From Paramarasmius palmivorus (lineage: Eukaryota > Basidiomycota > Agaricomycetes > Agaricales > Marasmiaceae), in the NCBI GenBank assembly GCA_037176845.1, contig JAYKXP010000034.1, positions 248,001-312,000 of the forward strand: DNA of 64,000 bases, written 5' to 3'. Below, piece by piece: positions 22,419 through 33,840 of this stretch. A program made the position numbers and the translations under genes. The stretch's first letter is position 1; the number at the start of each line of letters is the position of its first letter. The notes below the pieces were generated by a model, which was not told the origin of the DNA, did not search any database, and saw only the letters and a list, made by a program, of their open reading frames with translations.

Positions 22419-23108
22419 TCAAGAAATAAAAGACGAACGGCGTGTTATTGGCGCGGGCAAGCCAGCAGACGCTGGGTTGGAGAAGCCAACTAATCCATGA
22501 ATACGCCTGTGGAATTCCATACGGCAACGCAGTTGCTTGTCTGATTCGATGTTGAACTACAGAAAGGATCAGAACCAAGATTTGACACATTTCTTTCCGA
22601 TGCTGACCTGGAGCTCCCTCTCAAGAACATCTGCCTCCTGGTACCAGGCAACGAACTCCGGGACTAGCTTCAAATGCAAACCAATGTATGTCTTCCACAA
22701 AGGCGACAACTCAGCATCCATACTGAGGCTCATGCTTCGGATTTGAGAGGCTTTGAAGTTCAGGCTGACATGTTGAAAGGCATCGGCGAACATAGTCTTC
22801 GAATCCAAAGGGCATACGTACCACATCCACCTGTGAGTAATATCCTCTAGAGCGGAGCCATGAAGCACCGCTGTCCGCAGCGCGTCATGGTAGATACCGC
22901 CTAGACGAGCCTCCTTTGCGTTAAGTTCTGACGATGATACGCATGGGAAACGAGAGCGGAGGCAAGGCCAAGCAACGACGGTAGCGATGGAGGTGATGCA
23001 TACGAGAAGACCGACGACAAGATAGCCCTTGGACTCGCAAGCACAAGAAGCACTGTCAACAAGTTGACTAGCACTTTCTTGTACTGGACCTTTGGGAAGG
23101 TTGAACAT
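22419..23108 (-). CDS. RYPC-motif membrane protein family, member 1
   Basis: First of twelve paralogs of a family I do not recognise. 190 aa in three exons: 23108-22831, 22764-22608 and 22556-22419. The start at 23108 is the second Met of the open frame and leaves a TATA-like CTTTTAAAGG at 23141-23150 upstream. N-terminal Ser/Cys-rich stretch, one membrane helix (about 29-47), then R-S-R-F-P-C (Cys56), E-L-N-A-K-E and L-H-G-S-A-L-E-D-I-T. Exon 2 (157 nt, phase 2 to 0) encodes A-S-Q-I-R-S...L-W-K-T-Y-I-G-L-H-L-K-L-V-P-E-F-V-A-W-Y then E-A-D-V-L-E-R. The tail is basic. It is the most isolated member, about 10 kb from the next. The short lumenal N-terminus and Arg-rich segment after the helix suggest N-out/C-in topology. 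No function assigned. Confidence 0.75.
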
Positions 23109-26100
23109 TTCTCGAGACAAACACAAATGTGTGAGGCAAGCCTTTTAAAGGCCCAAGGCGCTAGTTTTTTGAGGGATTGGCGTTCAAAAAAGACGAGCAC
23201 CTAGAGTCGCTGTTAAGGAACGCTGATCCGCATGCAAAATGATCTTCGGTATACTCCGAAGTCTCTGGTGGTAGAGCATACGATTACTTGACCTAGACAG
23301 AAAGCGCAAACCTCATAGGTCCACGTATCCGGGCGTCCATCCGGTGGCAGCTATAGCTTTCAAAAACGTCTTCATTTGTAGGGTTCCACCGATGTCATAA
23401 GAGGTCATGACCAGGGCGCAAGCCGTTCAAATAAATTAGCGAAATACTGGGTTGTGTCGAGTATTTAGAATCATACCTCAATTAGCGACCATCGCAATAA
23501 GCGCCCTGAACACATACCTAGACATGCGATGACCCTTGGGCGTCATAAAAGTTTGACAGAGATATTGAACGCGACGAAGACTATTTTCATTGATAGATCC
23601 CATGAATGCTCAGAACCTCTTTGTGAACCCGATCGTGGCGCATACCTCAAAAAGCGTGCCATAATCGTAGGACAAGGTGAGACACCGCCCATGTCGCCCG
23701 CAGCTCGGTCCCATGTGGTAGCTAACGCCGTGTAGGCGCTGAAATCCACGACAGTCATCCGGTGAAAATCGTGTTCGTTGGAAGCTCCACCTTTGGCGAT
23801 CAGCCATTGAACAACAGCAGTGCTTAGGTTCACCTACTTGTAAAAACCAATTGATAGTATAGTTTATCGCGTGGGCCCTTCGGCGGAGATACCAGTGCAT
23901 TGTATATGGAACACCGCGCGAAGTTCCCATGTTGCCCAGAACCACCGAAACATTCCACGTCCTTCGTAGATATGATGGTGTTCTGAATCTCAACCTTGAT
24001 GGTCGTCAGCAATTAGGCTGAGCCCGTGGGGTGCGGAAAGCGCTGAAACATGCGGTGACATTAGAATTCGAAGGCTTGACAAACAACATGGAGGGTATGA
24101 TACAGATGTGGCTGGTGCCTTCTAAACATATCGATCTGCGGGAAACGTGGAAGTATAAGCATGTTAGATACTCAGTATAGGCTGTATATGAAGACACGCA
24201 CACGACTACGACCACGACAAGGGCAGAGCACCGATAAGCTATTCTGACGCATTAGTAGCAAGCTAACTTCGATTCACATCTAGAAGGTCTACCTTTCGCC
24301 TCATGTTGATGTCGAGACACCCGAATATTCATCTATTTGGAATACCTTTTGGATAAAGTCGACGAATCGGAAGAAGTGGTGCCTGACTAGAGTCAGACCA
24401 ACAATGAAATGGTTAGAGGAACAGTATGGCACACTGGAATGACGCTAAAGGTGTCTAGAGAACTAGATACCTTGATTCAAATATCAGACTTCTGGTAGAT
24501 AGACTGAGGAGGGTTAGTCAACGCACCCAGGTGATTTTCATCACATCTCCCCGCAAGACTTTCCCCATTCAACTATTCGTCAGATACAAGAGCGTTGAGC
24601 GAATGGGTTCAACACCAGACATCGTAGTCGACGTTAGACCATCGCTTAAGGATCGGATGGTTTGCGGAATCTTTCGGCACGTCGCGTGACTGTGACACAG
24701 CCACAGTATCAAGGCTTATGAAGGGTGGCGTGGGGTGGCGGGAATCGGGTCATGTCTTGGCCCACTATGCAGAAGATTCGCCATTTCCCTCAAAAGATGA
24801 TATTATGCGCATGTATAATACTCACATATACGCCGAAGTAAGTGACACAGTAGATGCGTGGGAATTCAGCAACTCAGCGAGGATGAGATCTATCGTGTAG
24901 GTCGAATTTGAACGAACTGACCCTTCAGGGTGGGTTCCCAATGGGTTCCGATATGACAGGTATGGGAGGAATCTTAATATTTCTCATACATATCTTTCTC
25001 GACGTAATTCGAATAGACTAAGTCGTACAATGCGCTAGTCGCTTACTCCAAATTGAGAACTTTCACCTAGTGCCTTCCTACACGAGCTGTAGAAATTAAT
25101 TTTGACAGTCTCCGAGGAGGTAAGTTCAGACATTGGAGGTTGTGGCCTGTAGACACAGGTAGACACCTTGCATTGATGCGCCCTGATGCGCCAAGTAGCA
25201 CAGCCCATCTTGCCGCCGGGTCGCTAAGCGCGTGGTTACATCTCATCCATCCTTCCAAATATGGCAGGTGCTAGGAGAAGTTTTGATCTTGCTTCTTCGC
25301 CGGTGAATGCATATAGATACGGTCAATAAATCGAAGAAACAAAGGCCGAACGAGCGGAATTCATTATATCTTACCCAACGCCACCTCTTGTGCCCAAACC
25401 ACAGCATCAATCCTTCCGTAATAGTATTACAATAATGATAACGTCGAGCACAGAACCAGAGCGCAAGAATGGCAACCGGCTGATAATCAAGTCGACTGCG
25501 AATTATTTGAAGTGTCAGTAGGATTGAAATCTTCAGATAGAGGTGTATGAGCATCACTGCACTGCATCACACTGCGGCTCGCTAGTAGGAATAGTTACAC
25601 GTACCATTTGGTAGGTCACAAATTTTGGAGTAAGCTTTTGGATTCTCCGCTACCCCTCCGGGTCGCTAGTGAGCCATGTCGTGGTCCGGCTCCAAACAGT
25701 GATTGCATTATCTGACAGGGGCGCGGGATTGGGCAACGGAGATACGCATCCGTCCGCCACTTGAGGTTAAGATGGCGAAGGATATCCCGGAAACACGAGA
25801 GGTAACCACTTATAACAGCTCTTATTTTTACAGAAGCAGGAAGCTATCAACATTCGAGTCAGTAAACCTAACGCACAGCTCGTACTCTTCCTCAAAGCTG
25901 TTGGCTTTTGGGATCACTCGCCGCTTCCAAGGAGGATGCCGGATGTAATACTGATAATTGCAAAATCATAAAGGATTACCGTTAATGTGAGTGCGAAGAC
26001 GGTAGACTCGAATTATATTCACGTTGAGTCCTAGTTGCTCCTCGTAAATGCAGCAAGTCAATATCGGCGTAATTACAAAGACCTCGTTGGGATCATGTCC

Positions 26101-27916
26101 ATGATTGACCTCAGTACGTCTCCGCTGAAAGCTATACTAGTACAAATGAATTCCATCGAGCTTCTCCCGCAGGCCGCGTTAAGAGGAAATCCCAACAGCA
26201 TGTTGTGGCGTTGTGACACATAGCTGTATGTCTTCAGAAGCTTCCCGTCGTCTTCGGCCTTGTCGTAGCTGTTACGCTGCGCAGAAGATGAAGAAAGCGG
26301 TGATATCCACGTCCCAGATGGAGGTGATCGTTCCAATGCGGTACATAAGCTCGCGAAACATACAGCACGAGCTCGGGCGCTTGAATCCTAGTCCGTGCGA
26401 ATACTAGTGCCTTTCACGAAGAGCTATGGAATGACGATGTTGTGCAATGTTCTAGTACATACCATGAGGATAAAGCTACCGATAGAAGTCCTGGTCTTGG
26501 GTCACACCATTCGAGTCCGTCGCAAAGCTTAAAGTACTTCATTCGCATCTAGATGGCTTCTGTAGGATCCGAGTCGTTAATGCATCCGTGATCGCTGACA
26601 ATTCCCCAAATGTGCAGCAGAAGAGCAGTGGAATTGACTCTCGCGGACGAGGTCGTCTGTTCTTCGATATATATGAGGATGGACGCTACAGAACGTGTCT
26701 ATCAAACCATCCTGTGAAGAGGCAGTACTCCGAATAGTTGTACAGCAGGAGATCCCATCAAACAAGAATTGAATGCAGTACAGGACCTGATTGACATAAA
26801 CACGTTCCAAGATCTGTCTTCCTTTGAATAAAAGCTTGGAGTTCAGCCCAGAGCGCTCACCTGTTTCCGTGGTCACTTGCGAAGATTCAACCGCTTGTAA
26901 AATCTTAGCAAAATTACACCCGCCAACGATAGCAATGTCGTGCCTAGTAACTCGGATGAAGGAATGATTATTCGGATCTTCCCAAATAGAGGGCAGTACA
27001 GTCGTCCTCCTAGCGTCCTTGAGAAACCCAGCTTTGGGCTTTTAAACTCCTAGGCTCCAAGTATTTTTTAGTTGCCAGCGCATGATTGCGACCGAGTTCT
27101 CACCTCGATTCCGAAAGAAACATGTACTGTACACTAGCGTATGACATAGCGTCATAGGATCAATTCATATCATGCCACTTGTCCAGGTTATAAAGAATTA
27201 GGGTTGTTGGGACATGTCGGAGCAGAAAAAGGGTTCGTTGCTAGGCGCTGAAGACCGGAGTATATATAGGAGCCAGAAGGTGGCCGGAATTTGAGGTTGA
27301 GGGTGGTGCAAAGTACCTCGACGAGTCCGAATTGACACTATTGAAGAAAAGAGCTGCCAGCACAGAAGGATTGGCGAAAATGTGGAGCGGGACTAGGCAC
27401 CGGAGATAACATACCCATCAATATTGTTTTCTGACGCGTCGGCAGAAATGAGCGCGGCGTGTCAGGAACAGGAACTAAAGTGCCCAAGCTTGTAGAGTCT
27501 ACTGAGCTGAAATGAGCCACAGAGTACTGTATCGCTTGAGCTTCCAGGCGTCTAGGCGTACAGTAGCAGATGAAAGTAAAAGGGAAACCAGGAAAAAAAA
27601 GATCCAGAGCCGGAAGGATAGGACTTAAGGCGGTTGTCTGCTGACAAAGCCATGATCAGGGCCGGAATCTAGATTTCCCTCCGTGCGTTCCTATTCGACC
27701 GGTCCCTCGCAATTCCCTCATTGAGGGTGCTTCCTCTTCTTTCTCGTTGGCAGAGTCTATCTTTGCTTTTTCCCATTCCATTCTTTTAACTTGGCCTCTC
27801 GTTTCCTCACGGTCTTTACTCTTTCGACGAGTCTCCCATCAGCTCCTAGAGCTCTACGCTATACGGAACGATAAATATATACTCCCCACCGAGAATAAGA
27901 AGAGGAAGATATCAAG
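23109..27916. other. 4.8-kb gene-poor region
   Basis: No gene I can support. Minus frames at 23993-23543, 25557-25243 and 26876-26577 are open for 90-130 codons but give no domain and no consistent splice chain. Some stretches resemble disrupted exons. AT-rich parts and absence of genes suggest decayed repeats. Confidence 0.4.
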
Positions 27917-29379
27917 ATGTTCACACCGCCATCATCACCTTTTCCGCCACCAGGAGAGAAGGAGAGAGATCCCATGGACGAGGCAGGAGCAGCGCTGTTG
28001 TTCAAAGAACAATGCGGGGTCGAGGAAGAGCAGGCGGAGTTGGCACTAGAAGCAGTAGTGAAGAGGAAGCGGCGGATAGGGACCTTACGAACCCTTAGCG
28101 CGGTTTTTATTCCTCTCATTCTCATATTCGTCACTGCATCAACCGGGTGGATAACACACCCAGCAGCATTCGACGTTTTCTTGCCCCAACACCCTCAAAA
28201 CAGCACCTTTTTGGAGCTCCACGAACCTCACACGGATTCCGACTTTTACCTACTACATAGACGGGCAAACGATGGCTCTAGCTCTGGGTCGTCTTCGTCA
28301 TCGTCGTCACCGACGTCGACATTACCTGCAACGGCTCAGCCCATACCGACGGTGCCCTCGTCAACTTCGCCACCGACGTTACCTACCCCGTTCCCTCAAC
28401 CATGGGACTCTGACATTGGGACTAACTTTACCACCCAAGGTTGTTACGACTTTATGTCTAACATGACCACCACGCCGGCATTCCGGACTTGTAGAAGTTT
28501 TGGGGGCTTGGTCGGTTTAGGTGGAACATCATTCCAGAAGGTATGTTTTTACCCCGAGGAATGGTCTTTACCATGCATTGATTGACACCGAATGTTTTCA
28601 GGCACTCTCGTCTCTGGACTCACTCAATACCATCATTTGGGGTACATGCAACACCAGCACTTCAGAAGACGATTGTATCAACAACATGGGTTGGTTTGCC
28701 AACAACATCAACGCTGAAGGCGCTTGTGCGCAGGAGCTGCGAGATGGGAACATCAACGTCAAATTGATGCAGATTGGTGAGTATTCGAGCTTACTCGGAA
28801 GACTTTCCATTGCTGATGTCTTCATAGTGCTGCAATCATACCCATTGACGCGCAACTTGGGGTGTATGATTGATCCTACGACCAACACCTACTGTTACCT
28901 CAACGCGGTTAGAAACTCAAATCCTAGTGATCTGTACGCTTATCAAGTGATCTTTGGTGCGTTTCTCCTTTGGTTGGCAATGACCATCGCTCGGGTTGGT
29001 ACTGATGGCTTCTCTCCCTGTTTAGGCACCAAATTCCCAACCAACTCGCAAGCGACATGTTCTGGATGCTCACGTCAAGTACTCGGTGCATTAGCTGGTG
29101 CGATACAGAATGGTGCTGGGCCTGGTAAAGGTGCGTCGCTCATACTTGCCTGTCTTCCACGCAGCACGTTCTAACTTTCGATGCACAGCTCTCCTCGGCT
29201 CCGAATCCCTCACGACTCTTTCTGCTGCATATCCTTCAGCGGCAAACTCTGCCTTGAACACATGTGGGAAAGGCTTTGCTCAGGTTGTCGGGTCGAATTC
29301 AAGCGTGAAGCTAAGGGTTGGAAGTATCGGCTGGTTATGGACATTGACGCTTTTCGCGCTGGCTTGGGTATCATTATGA
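27917..29379 (+). CDS. Membrane-anchored Cys-rich protein (DUF7729-like)
   Basis: A 407-aa protein in five exons (27917-28540, 28602-28776, 28828-28956, 29026-29130, 29189-29379), all in phase. A cytosolic acidic N-terminus leads to a helix at about 58-76 (T-L-S-A-V-F-I-P-L-I-L-I-F-V), then a Ser/Thr/Pro-rich stalk. The conserved ectodomain follows: Q-G-C-Y-D-F-M-S-N-M-T-T-T-P-A-F-R-T-C, I-I-W-G-T-C-N, L-G-C-M-I-D-P-T-T-N-T-Y-C-Y and A-T-C-S-G-C. It ends in a hydrophobic segment that could be a GPI signal or second helix. The Cys pattern matches what I know as DUF7729, widespread in fungi and of unknown function. Three introns have phase 1 and all have short GT(G/A) donors. Confidence 0.85.
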
Positions 29380-29625
29380 CACCCGAGTCCATTTTCATCA
29401 TAAAACTTTGGGTTCTGGAGTGGATTTTTGGTTTGAATTTTCGTGTACACCTTACCTTATCCCCTCGTTCGTTTGCGTTGCATCATGCTTCACCGTCACG
29501 AACTTTTGCGTTTAGATATTTATAGCTTGCTTTTCTTTCTTGAGTACGTTAAATACAACGTTGTACACGCCATATACAGTTGATCCGTCGCGGTGAAGAC
29601 ACAGAAGTCCGGGGATCCAAAAAAT

Positions 29626-29707
29626 GCATTAAGAGGGAATCGAACCCCCGGCGGGTCGAGCTTAAGCTCAATGGCAACGACCCAGGTTACCACTACCCCA
29701 TTAATGC
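29626..29707 (-). tRNA. tRNA-Gly(GCC) with a 12-nt intron
   Basis: Identical to the tRNA at 5475 in acceptor, D, anticodon and T arms, but on the other strand and with a shorter, different intron (TTGAGCTTAAGC). On the minus strand it ends in a T6 pol III terminator. The flanks are unrelated to those of the other copy, so it is a dispersed tRNA gene copy rather than a local duplication. Confidence 0.85.
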
Positions 29708-30593
29708 TGTTGGTTTACAAGGTTGGAACCAACCTAGAGCACGGTCTCAGATCCTTTTGAACACCGACCACCATCGGCTCCCTTTCTAAAATCCATTCTC
29801 AATTTTAACCAGCGGTCTCTATTCCTTCAACTTCTCCAATTATTCTCGACCCTCGGATGACGCCTCGCTACTAGTCTGCGATCTTCCCGCCATGTTCCAA
29901 TGCAGCTCAGACACCCAACCAAAGGACCTAAGTATGTGTGTATGAATGATGTGGACGCAGCTTCTTGGTGGATCTGTACGTCGCCGTTTTTGCCATTTGG
30001 TTCATTATTCATACCACGGCTAACTACTCTTTGTTAACGCAAGAAAGGAGTTCCTTCACTGGTACAGGGTGCATCTACCGAGATTCTATGCACTGTCGCG
30101 ATGATAACACCTCGAAAAGTACGGCCTCACTGCCTGGTAGGCTTCTAATCGCTCGTGCAAGATTTCATACACTCGCTAATGTGCCCCCTAGGTTTTCGAC
30201 AGTGCACTACCGTTAACAACATTCTCGACATTCTTTCATTCTCCTGGCATGATTCCGAGATCAACACCAAGCACCGTGAAAGACTGTATCAAAGGGACCT
30301 GGCTGGATGTGTTAGCATCAGAGTGCGTCCCTATTCTCTTTTTCGTGTGTTTTGTAACTGATATGTCATTTACGCAGAGCCTTGCCCCTTATCGTTCCAT
30401 TACGACGATGCTGAAGGTTTCAAGATTCTACCTACACAGGACTACCGAACCTACGAAGCAATAGCACCAAAATTCGCCTTCACCTCTAGTCAAGGCACTC
30501 TAGAAGCTGGCTAGAGGGTTCATCAACTGCGCAGCAAGCTATCGACCTATGATGATTGTGCTACCAAGAGGGGACGACATTCTTTGCCATCGC
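29708..30593. other. No gene seen
   Basis: Short plus frames near 30155-30464 have intron-like ends, but I could not assemble a protein. It leads directly into the duplicated relic block. Confidence 0.45.
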
Positions 30594-31260
30594 CTCACCA
30601 CGCTGCCAGTGACGACGATCCAGCGACACGCATTCCTTGATTGCTTGGAGACCAATAGATGCCGCCACCATGGAAGAACTCTGACTTGTATCCAGAGTCT
30701 TTGGTTCCCGAGATCATCGCTGACACAGGCAAGCCGAACGTCTTTAAGCTTTTAGCGAGCTTTTAGTACTTCATTGCCCACCTCCGAGCTCGATCCATTA
30801 TCGACAACGTCCATTGCAGATTTATAGCCAATTTACAGGCTCATCACTATTCTTCATAATCACGGCAAGTAAAGCAGAGTGTGCGCCGTTTGAAGGTGTC
30901 TGTGAACAGTGCCCCTTTTCGTCTCCTTCCTCCTTCAAGCTTCAAGTCCTTCTCTGATTTCTACCTTTGGAGACCATTGCCAGCTCTTCGGGATGCCTAG
31001 GTTTTGGTTCTGCATGGGGCACACGATGATTGTGATACATGAAGCATACGTTCACTGTAAGTTCACATTTTGGTCTCGAGGAACTATGTGTGTGCTGAAA
31101 ATCTCTCAGTTGCATAACTCCTAGCTTCGCGGGGAAGACCATTACGGGCTCCCAGCTTGAAGTGTTCTTGCTTACCGTGAATATTCTGTGGAGTATGGGG
31201 CCCTATCAGGTTCTTAGCCGGCGAACTTCACCTTCAAGTTATCACAGCACCAATTCCCTC
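30594..31260 (+). repeat. Direct repeat copy 1 (about 0.67 kb)
   Basis: Matches 31391-32019 at high identity over most of its length, with several small indels. The best-conserved part is 30905-31250. It contains the relic at 30612. Confidence 0.85.
30612..30780 (+). pseudogene. Relic of the RYPC-motif family (exon 2)
   Basis: Read in plus orientation it matches the family second exon with frameshifts: a W-K-N-S-D segment, L-V-P-E-I-I-A, then (W)-H-R-Q-A-E-R-L after restoring one base. No intact exon 1 is found upstream. Its sequence parallels the relic at 31408, so both arose by duplication of an already broken copy. Confidence 0.6.
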
Positions 31261-31390
31261 GAATTCCACCCCTCGGCTCTTCAAGCTTCAAGCTTCAGTC
31301 TCGATTTCTTGTCGTTGAACATCCTCGAGACTCCGTGACAAGCAAGGTATCTGCGCGGGACGCGCGCTTTCGAGTTTAGAATCTCGGTCG

Positions 31391-32019
31391 TCTTCACCAC
31401 GCTAACGACGACCCAGCGATACGCATACCTTGACAGCTTGGACCAAGCCTCGACATGGATGCCAACATCATGGAAGAACTCTGACTTTCATTCAGAGTCG
31501 TTGGTTCCCGAGATCGTCGCTGGCACAGGCAAGCCGAATGTCTTCAGCGAGTTTCGTTGCCCACCTCCTAACTTGATCCATTATCGACGACGTCCGATAC
31601 AGATTCATAGTCAATCTACAGGCTTGTCTCCATTCTTCAGAATCACAGAAAATAAAGGGAAGGCATCCGTAAACAGTGTCCCTTTTCGTCTCCTTCCTCC
31701 TTCAAGCTTCGAGTCCTTCTCTGATTTCTGCCTTTGGAGACCATTGCCAGCTCTTTGGGATGCCTAGGTTTTAGTTCTGCATGGGGCACACGATGATTGT
31801 GATACATGAAGCATACGTTCACTGTAAGTTCACATTTTGGTCTCGAGGAACTGTGCTGAAAATCTCTCAGTTGCATAATTCCTAGCTTCGCGGAGAAGAC
31901 CATTACGGGCTCCCGGCTTGAAGTGTTCTTGCTTACCGTGAATATTCTGTGGAGCATGGGGCCCTATCAGGTTCTTAGCCGGTGAACTTCCCCTTCAAGT
32001 CATCACAGCACCAATTCCG
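31391..32019 (+). repeat. Direct repeat copy 2 (about 0.63 kb)
   Basis: Second copy of the block at 30594-31260, with a period of about 0.8 kb. Shared landmarks include GGTTCCCGAGATC, TTCAGGGATTCTT-free flanks around CTCCTTCCTCCTTCAAGCTT, and GCATGGGGCACACGATGATT. Between the copies lie about 130 bp of unrelated sequence. Confidence 0.85.
31408..31630 (+). pseudogene. Relic of the RYPC-motif family (exons 2-3)
   Basis: Degenerate exon 2: A-I-R-I, L-D-M-D-A, S-W-K-N-S-D-F-H-S-E, S-L-V-P-E-I-V-A, and after a one-base slip H-R-Q-A-E. It is followed at about 31596 by a match to the family third exon (compare ATTCATAGTCAA with member 3). Stops and frameshifts rule out a functional gene. Closest to members 2 and 3. 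Confidence 0.6.
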
Positions 32020-32470
32020 TCGTTACTTTTTTTCGAGCTTGCACCGTCCAAAATGTTCTCAATCATATCCGAATCTTATCAATGTCATTTGCTACCTGAG
32101 TGAGGCAAGCCTACATTAGCCTACACTCCGTGCTATACCCGCAACTTGAATGGGTAATCGTGATGCAATCCGTCTCGTGGTTCCTGACAGTGACCACGGC
32201 GCCGATGTCATTACATCCGCCTCCGCCTCACGCAGCTTTTCCACGCGACGGTGCTAGTTCAAGAGCTCGGACTCAAATCTCGAGATACCGTCGGTACGCA
32301 AACGGCTCGGACGGGTCAAACGGCTCGGATGACTTGGACGACTCGTACTCCTGGATAACGGGACACCCTCCTCGGTACGCCAACTTGTTTTTCTCAAGCA
32401 TCAAAGCTGACCGATCCGGACGACAGGTCGCTGCAAAATACATTTGTCTTTTAAGTGATACAGAGCTATG
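32020..32470. other. No gene seen
   Basis: Contains a short imperfect repeat of GGCTCGGA/CGGACGG units near 32300-32345. The 125-codon open frame here has low-complexity composition and no support. Confidence 0.45.
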
Positions 32471-33032
32471 TAGATAGATGAGCGCGGCAGGCAGACCTAT
32501 TCTGAATTAATTTCGGGAAGCATCCAAACATCAAGCGCGGTCGGAGTTCGCAAAGGATTGAGTTTTCCGGTAGAAGCTTGGAAGTTGGATGCTTCCCGCA
32601 AGTTTCTCAGAATTGCCATTCGGCGGCGGGGACGGTTCGGTGTGAGGCATGCTTCTGATCCGAAATTCGAAGGTACGGGGAATGTTAATATCTCCATATA
32701 TTTTCATCTCCGAAGGCAGGCGGAGACGTCAAGCTTTCAAGCTACACTTTGAGATCTTCGGGATGACCTTGTTGTGTGGGGAAAATTTTCACCATATACG
32801 TGCGAGATCAAGCTCAAGCCTTAATATTTATTTTCAAGTTGCAAACATACGCAAAATGTGCTACTAGTACCAGAATGAGTCTCCGAGATGAAAATATATG
32901 GAGACATTGACATCAGTTTTCGCCGTCGCTGTACCTTCGAATTTCGGCAGAGAAGCATGCCTCACATCAAACTACCAAGTCCCGCCGCCGGATGAATTGG
33001 TTTCGGGAAACTTGCACGGCTCATCTATCTAT
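32471..33032. mobile_element. Foldback / MITE-like inverted-repeat element
   Basis: Terminal TAGATAGATGAGC (32471-32483) is inverted at 33020-33032. Large imperfect arms follow: about 32597-32715 against 32880-33014. They share TGAGGCATGCTTCT, CGAAATTCGAAGGTAC and TCTCCATATATTTTCATCTC in opposite orientation. A smaller nested inverted repeat joins 32500-32537 with 32575-32612. No transposase frame. It ends about 90 bp before the ATG of family member 2, so it may shape that promoter. Confidence 0.65.
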
Positions 33033-33041
33033 CTATCTATC
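33022..33041. repeat. (ATCT)n microsatellite
   Basis: About five ATCT units. It partly overlaps the right end of the foldback element. Confidence 0.8.
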
Positions 33042-33120
33042 CATCCGCAAGCCGCTCAGTTTACTTAAAGACAGATGTATCTTTCAGCTTCCTCATCCCT
33101 AGCTCAGCCCATCTATTTAC

Positions 33121-33840
33121 ATGTCTACCCACTCTCAGGATCTCACCAGAGACGATGCCAGCAGCTACTCCACCTATACAGTTGCCTTGATCGTGATGTC
33201 TGCCTTCGCTAGTGCATCCTGGCCCTACATTCGCTATCGCTATCCTTGCATCACCATCTCGGGGCTCAATGCAAAGGAAGAATCTTTCGATGTTACGTGG
33301 AGTAGGGCCCTTGCGAAGGAATGCCCTATTGCTTATACACTCGAGAGTAGACGAGCCAAGTGCGTGCATGAATTTCACCTTCGCGATCCAATCTCCGACG
33401 CTGATGCACCCACACGATAGCGTGAAGGCCGAAGCTTCTCTAATCCGTGTCAAAGGCCTCAACATGGATGAGTCGCCGTCATTGTCGAAAATCTATCTTG
33501 GCTTTTATCCATCACTGGTCTCGGAGATCGTCGCTTGGTATAAAGAAGCCGACGCGCTTGAACGAGAGTTGCTGGTAACGTCATCACTGCTGATCATACA
33601 TACCCAATTCATTGACATGTCATATTTCTACTTAGCTCGACATTGAGGCTCATATTCAAGGTCAGCTCCAGGCAGGTGCTGTGAACCTCACGCAAAGCTT
33701 ATCATCCTTTTCTTCATTCATCGCCCTGCCTCCACCGGCACAAACTGCGTCTCATGTAAATACCCATCACCACAACCAAGGTTTGCCATTCCTTTCTTCA
33801 TTCAAAGATAGTTTATTGATTTGTCGTAACAGGTTTCTAA
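33121..33840 (+). CDS. RYPC-motif membrane protein family, member 2
   Basis: 181 aa in four exons: 33121-33359, 33421-33574, 33636-33780 and 33833-33840. One membrane helix (about 18-36), R-Y-R-Y-P-C (Cys43), I-S-G-L-N-A-K-E. Exon 2 (154 nt) encodes A-E-A-S-L-I-R...L-N-M-D-E...Y-L-G-F-Y-P-S-L-V-S-E-I-V-A-W-Y and E-A-D-A-L-E-R-E-L-L. The third exon is Ser/Pro/His-rich and ends H-H-H-N-Q. The last exon is only 8 nt (Q-G-F-stop), the same as in member 3. If the last intron is not removed, the frame stays open to 34295, adding a long hydrophobic tail. The splice conserved with member 3 argues against that reading. Confidence 0.75.

Noticed and set aside
30594..32019. Possible long terminal repeats of a retroelement
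   Set aside because: No primer-binding site, polypurine tract or gag/pol between the copies. The 130-bp spacer and internal gene relics fit a simple duplication.
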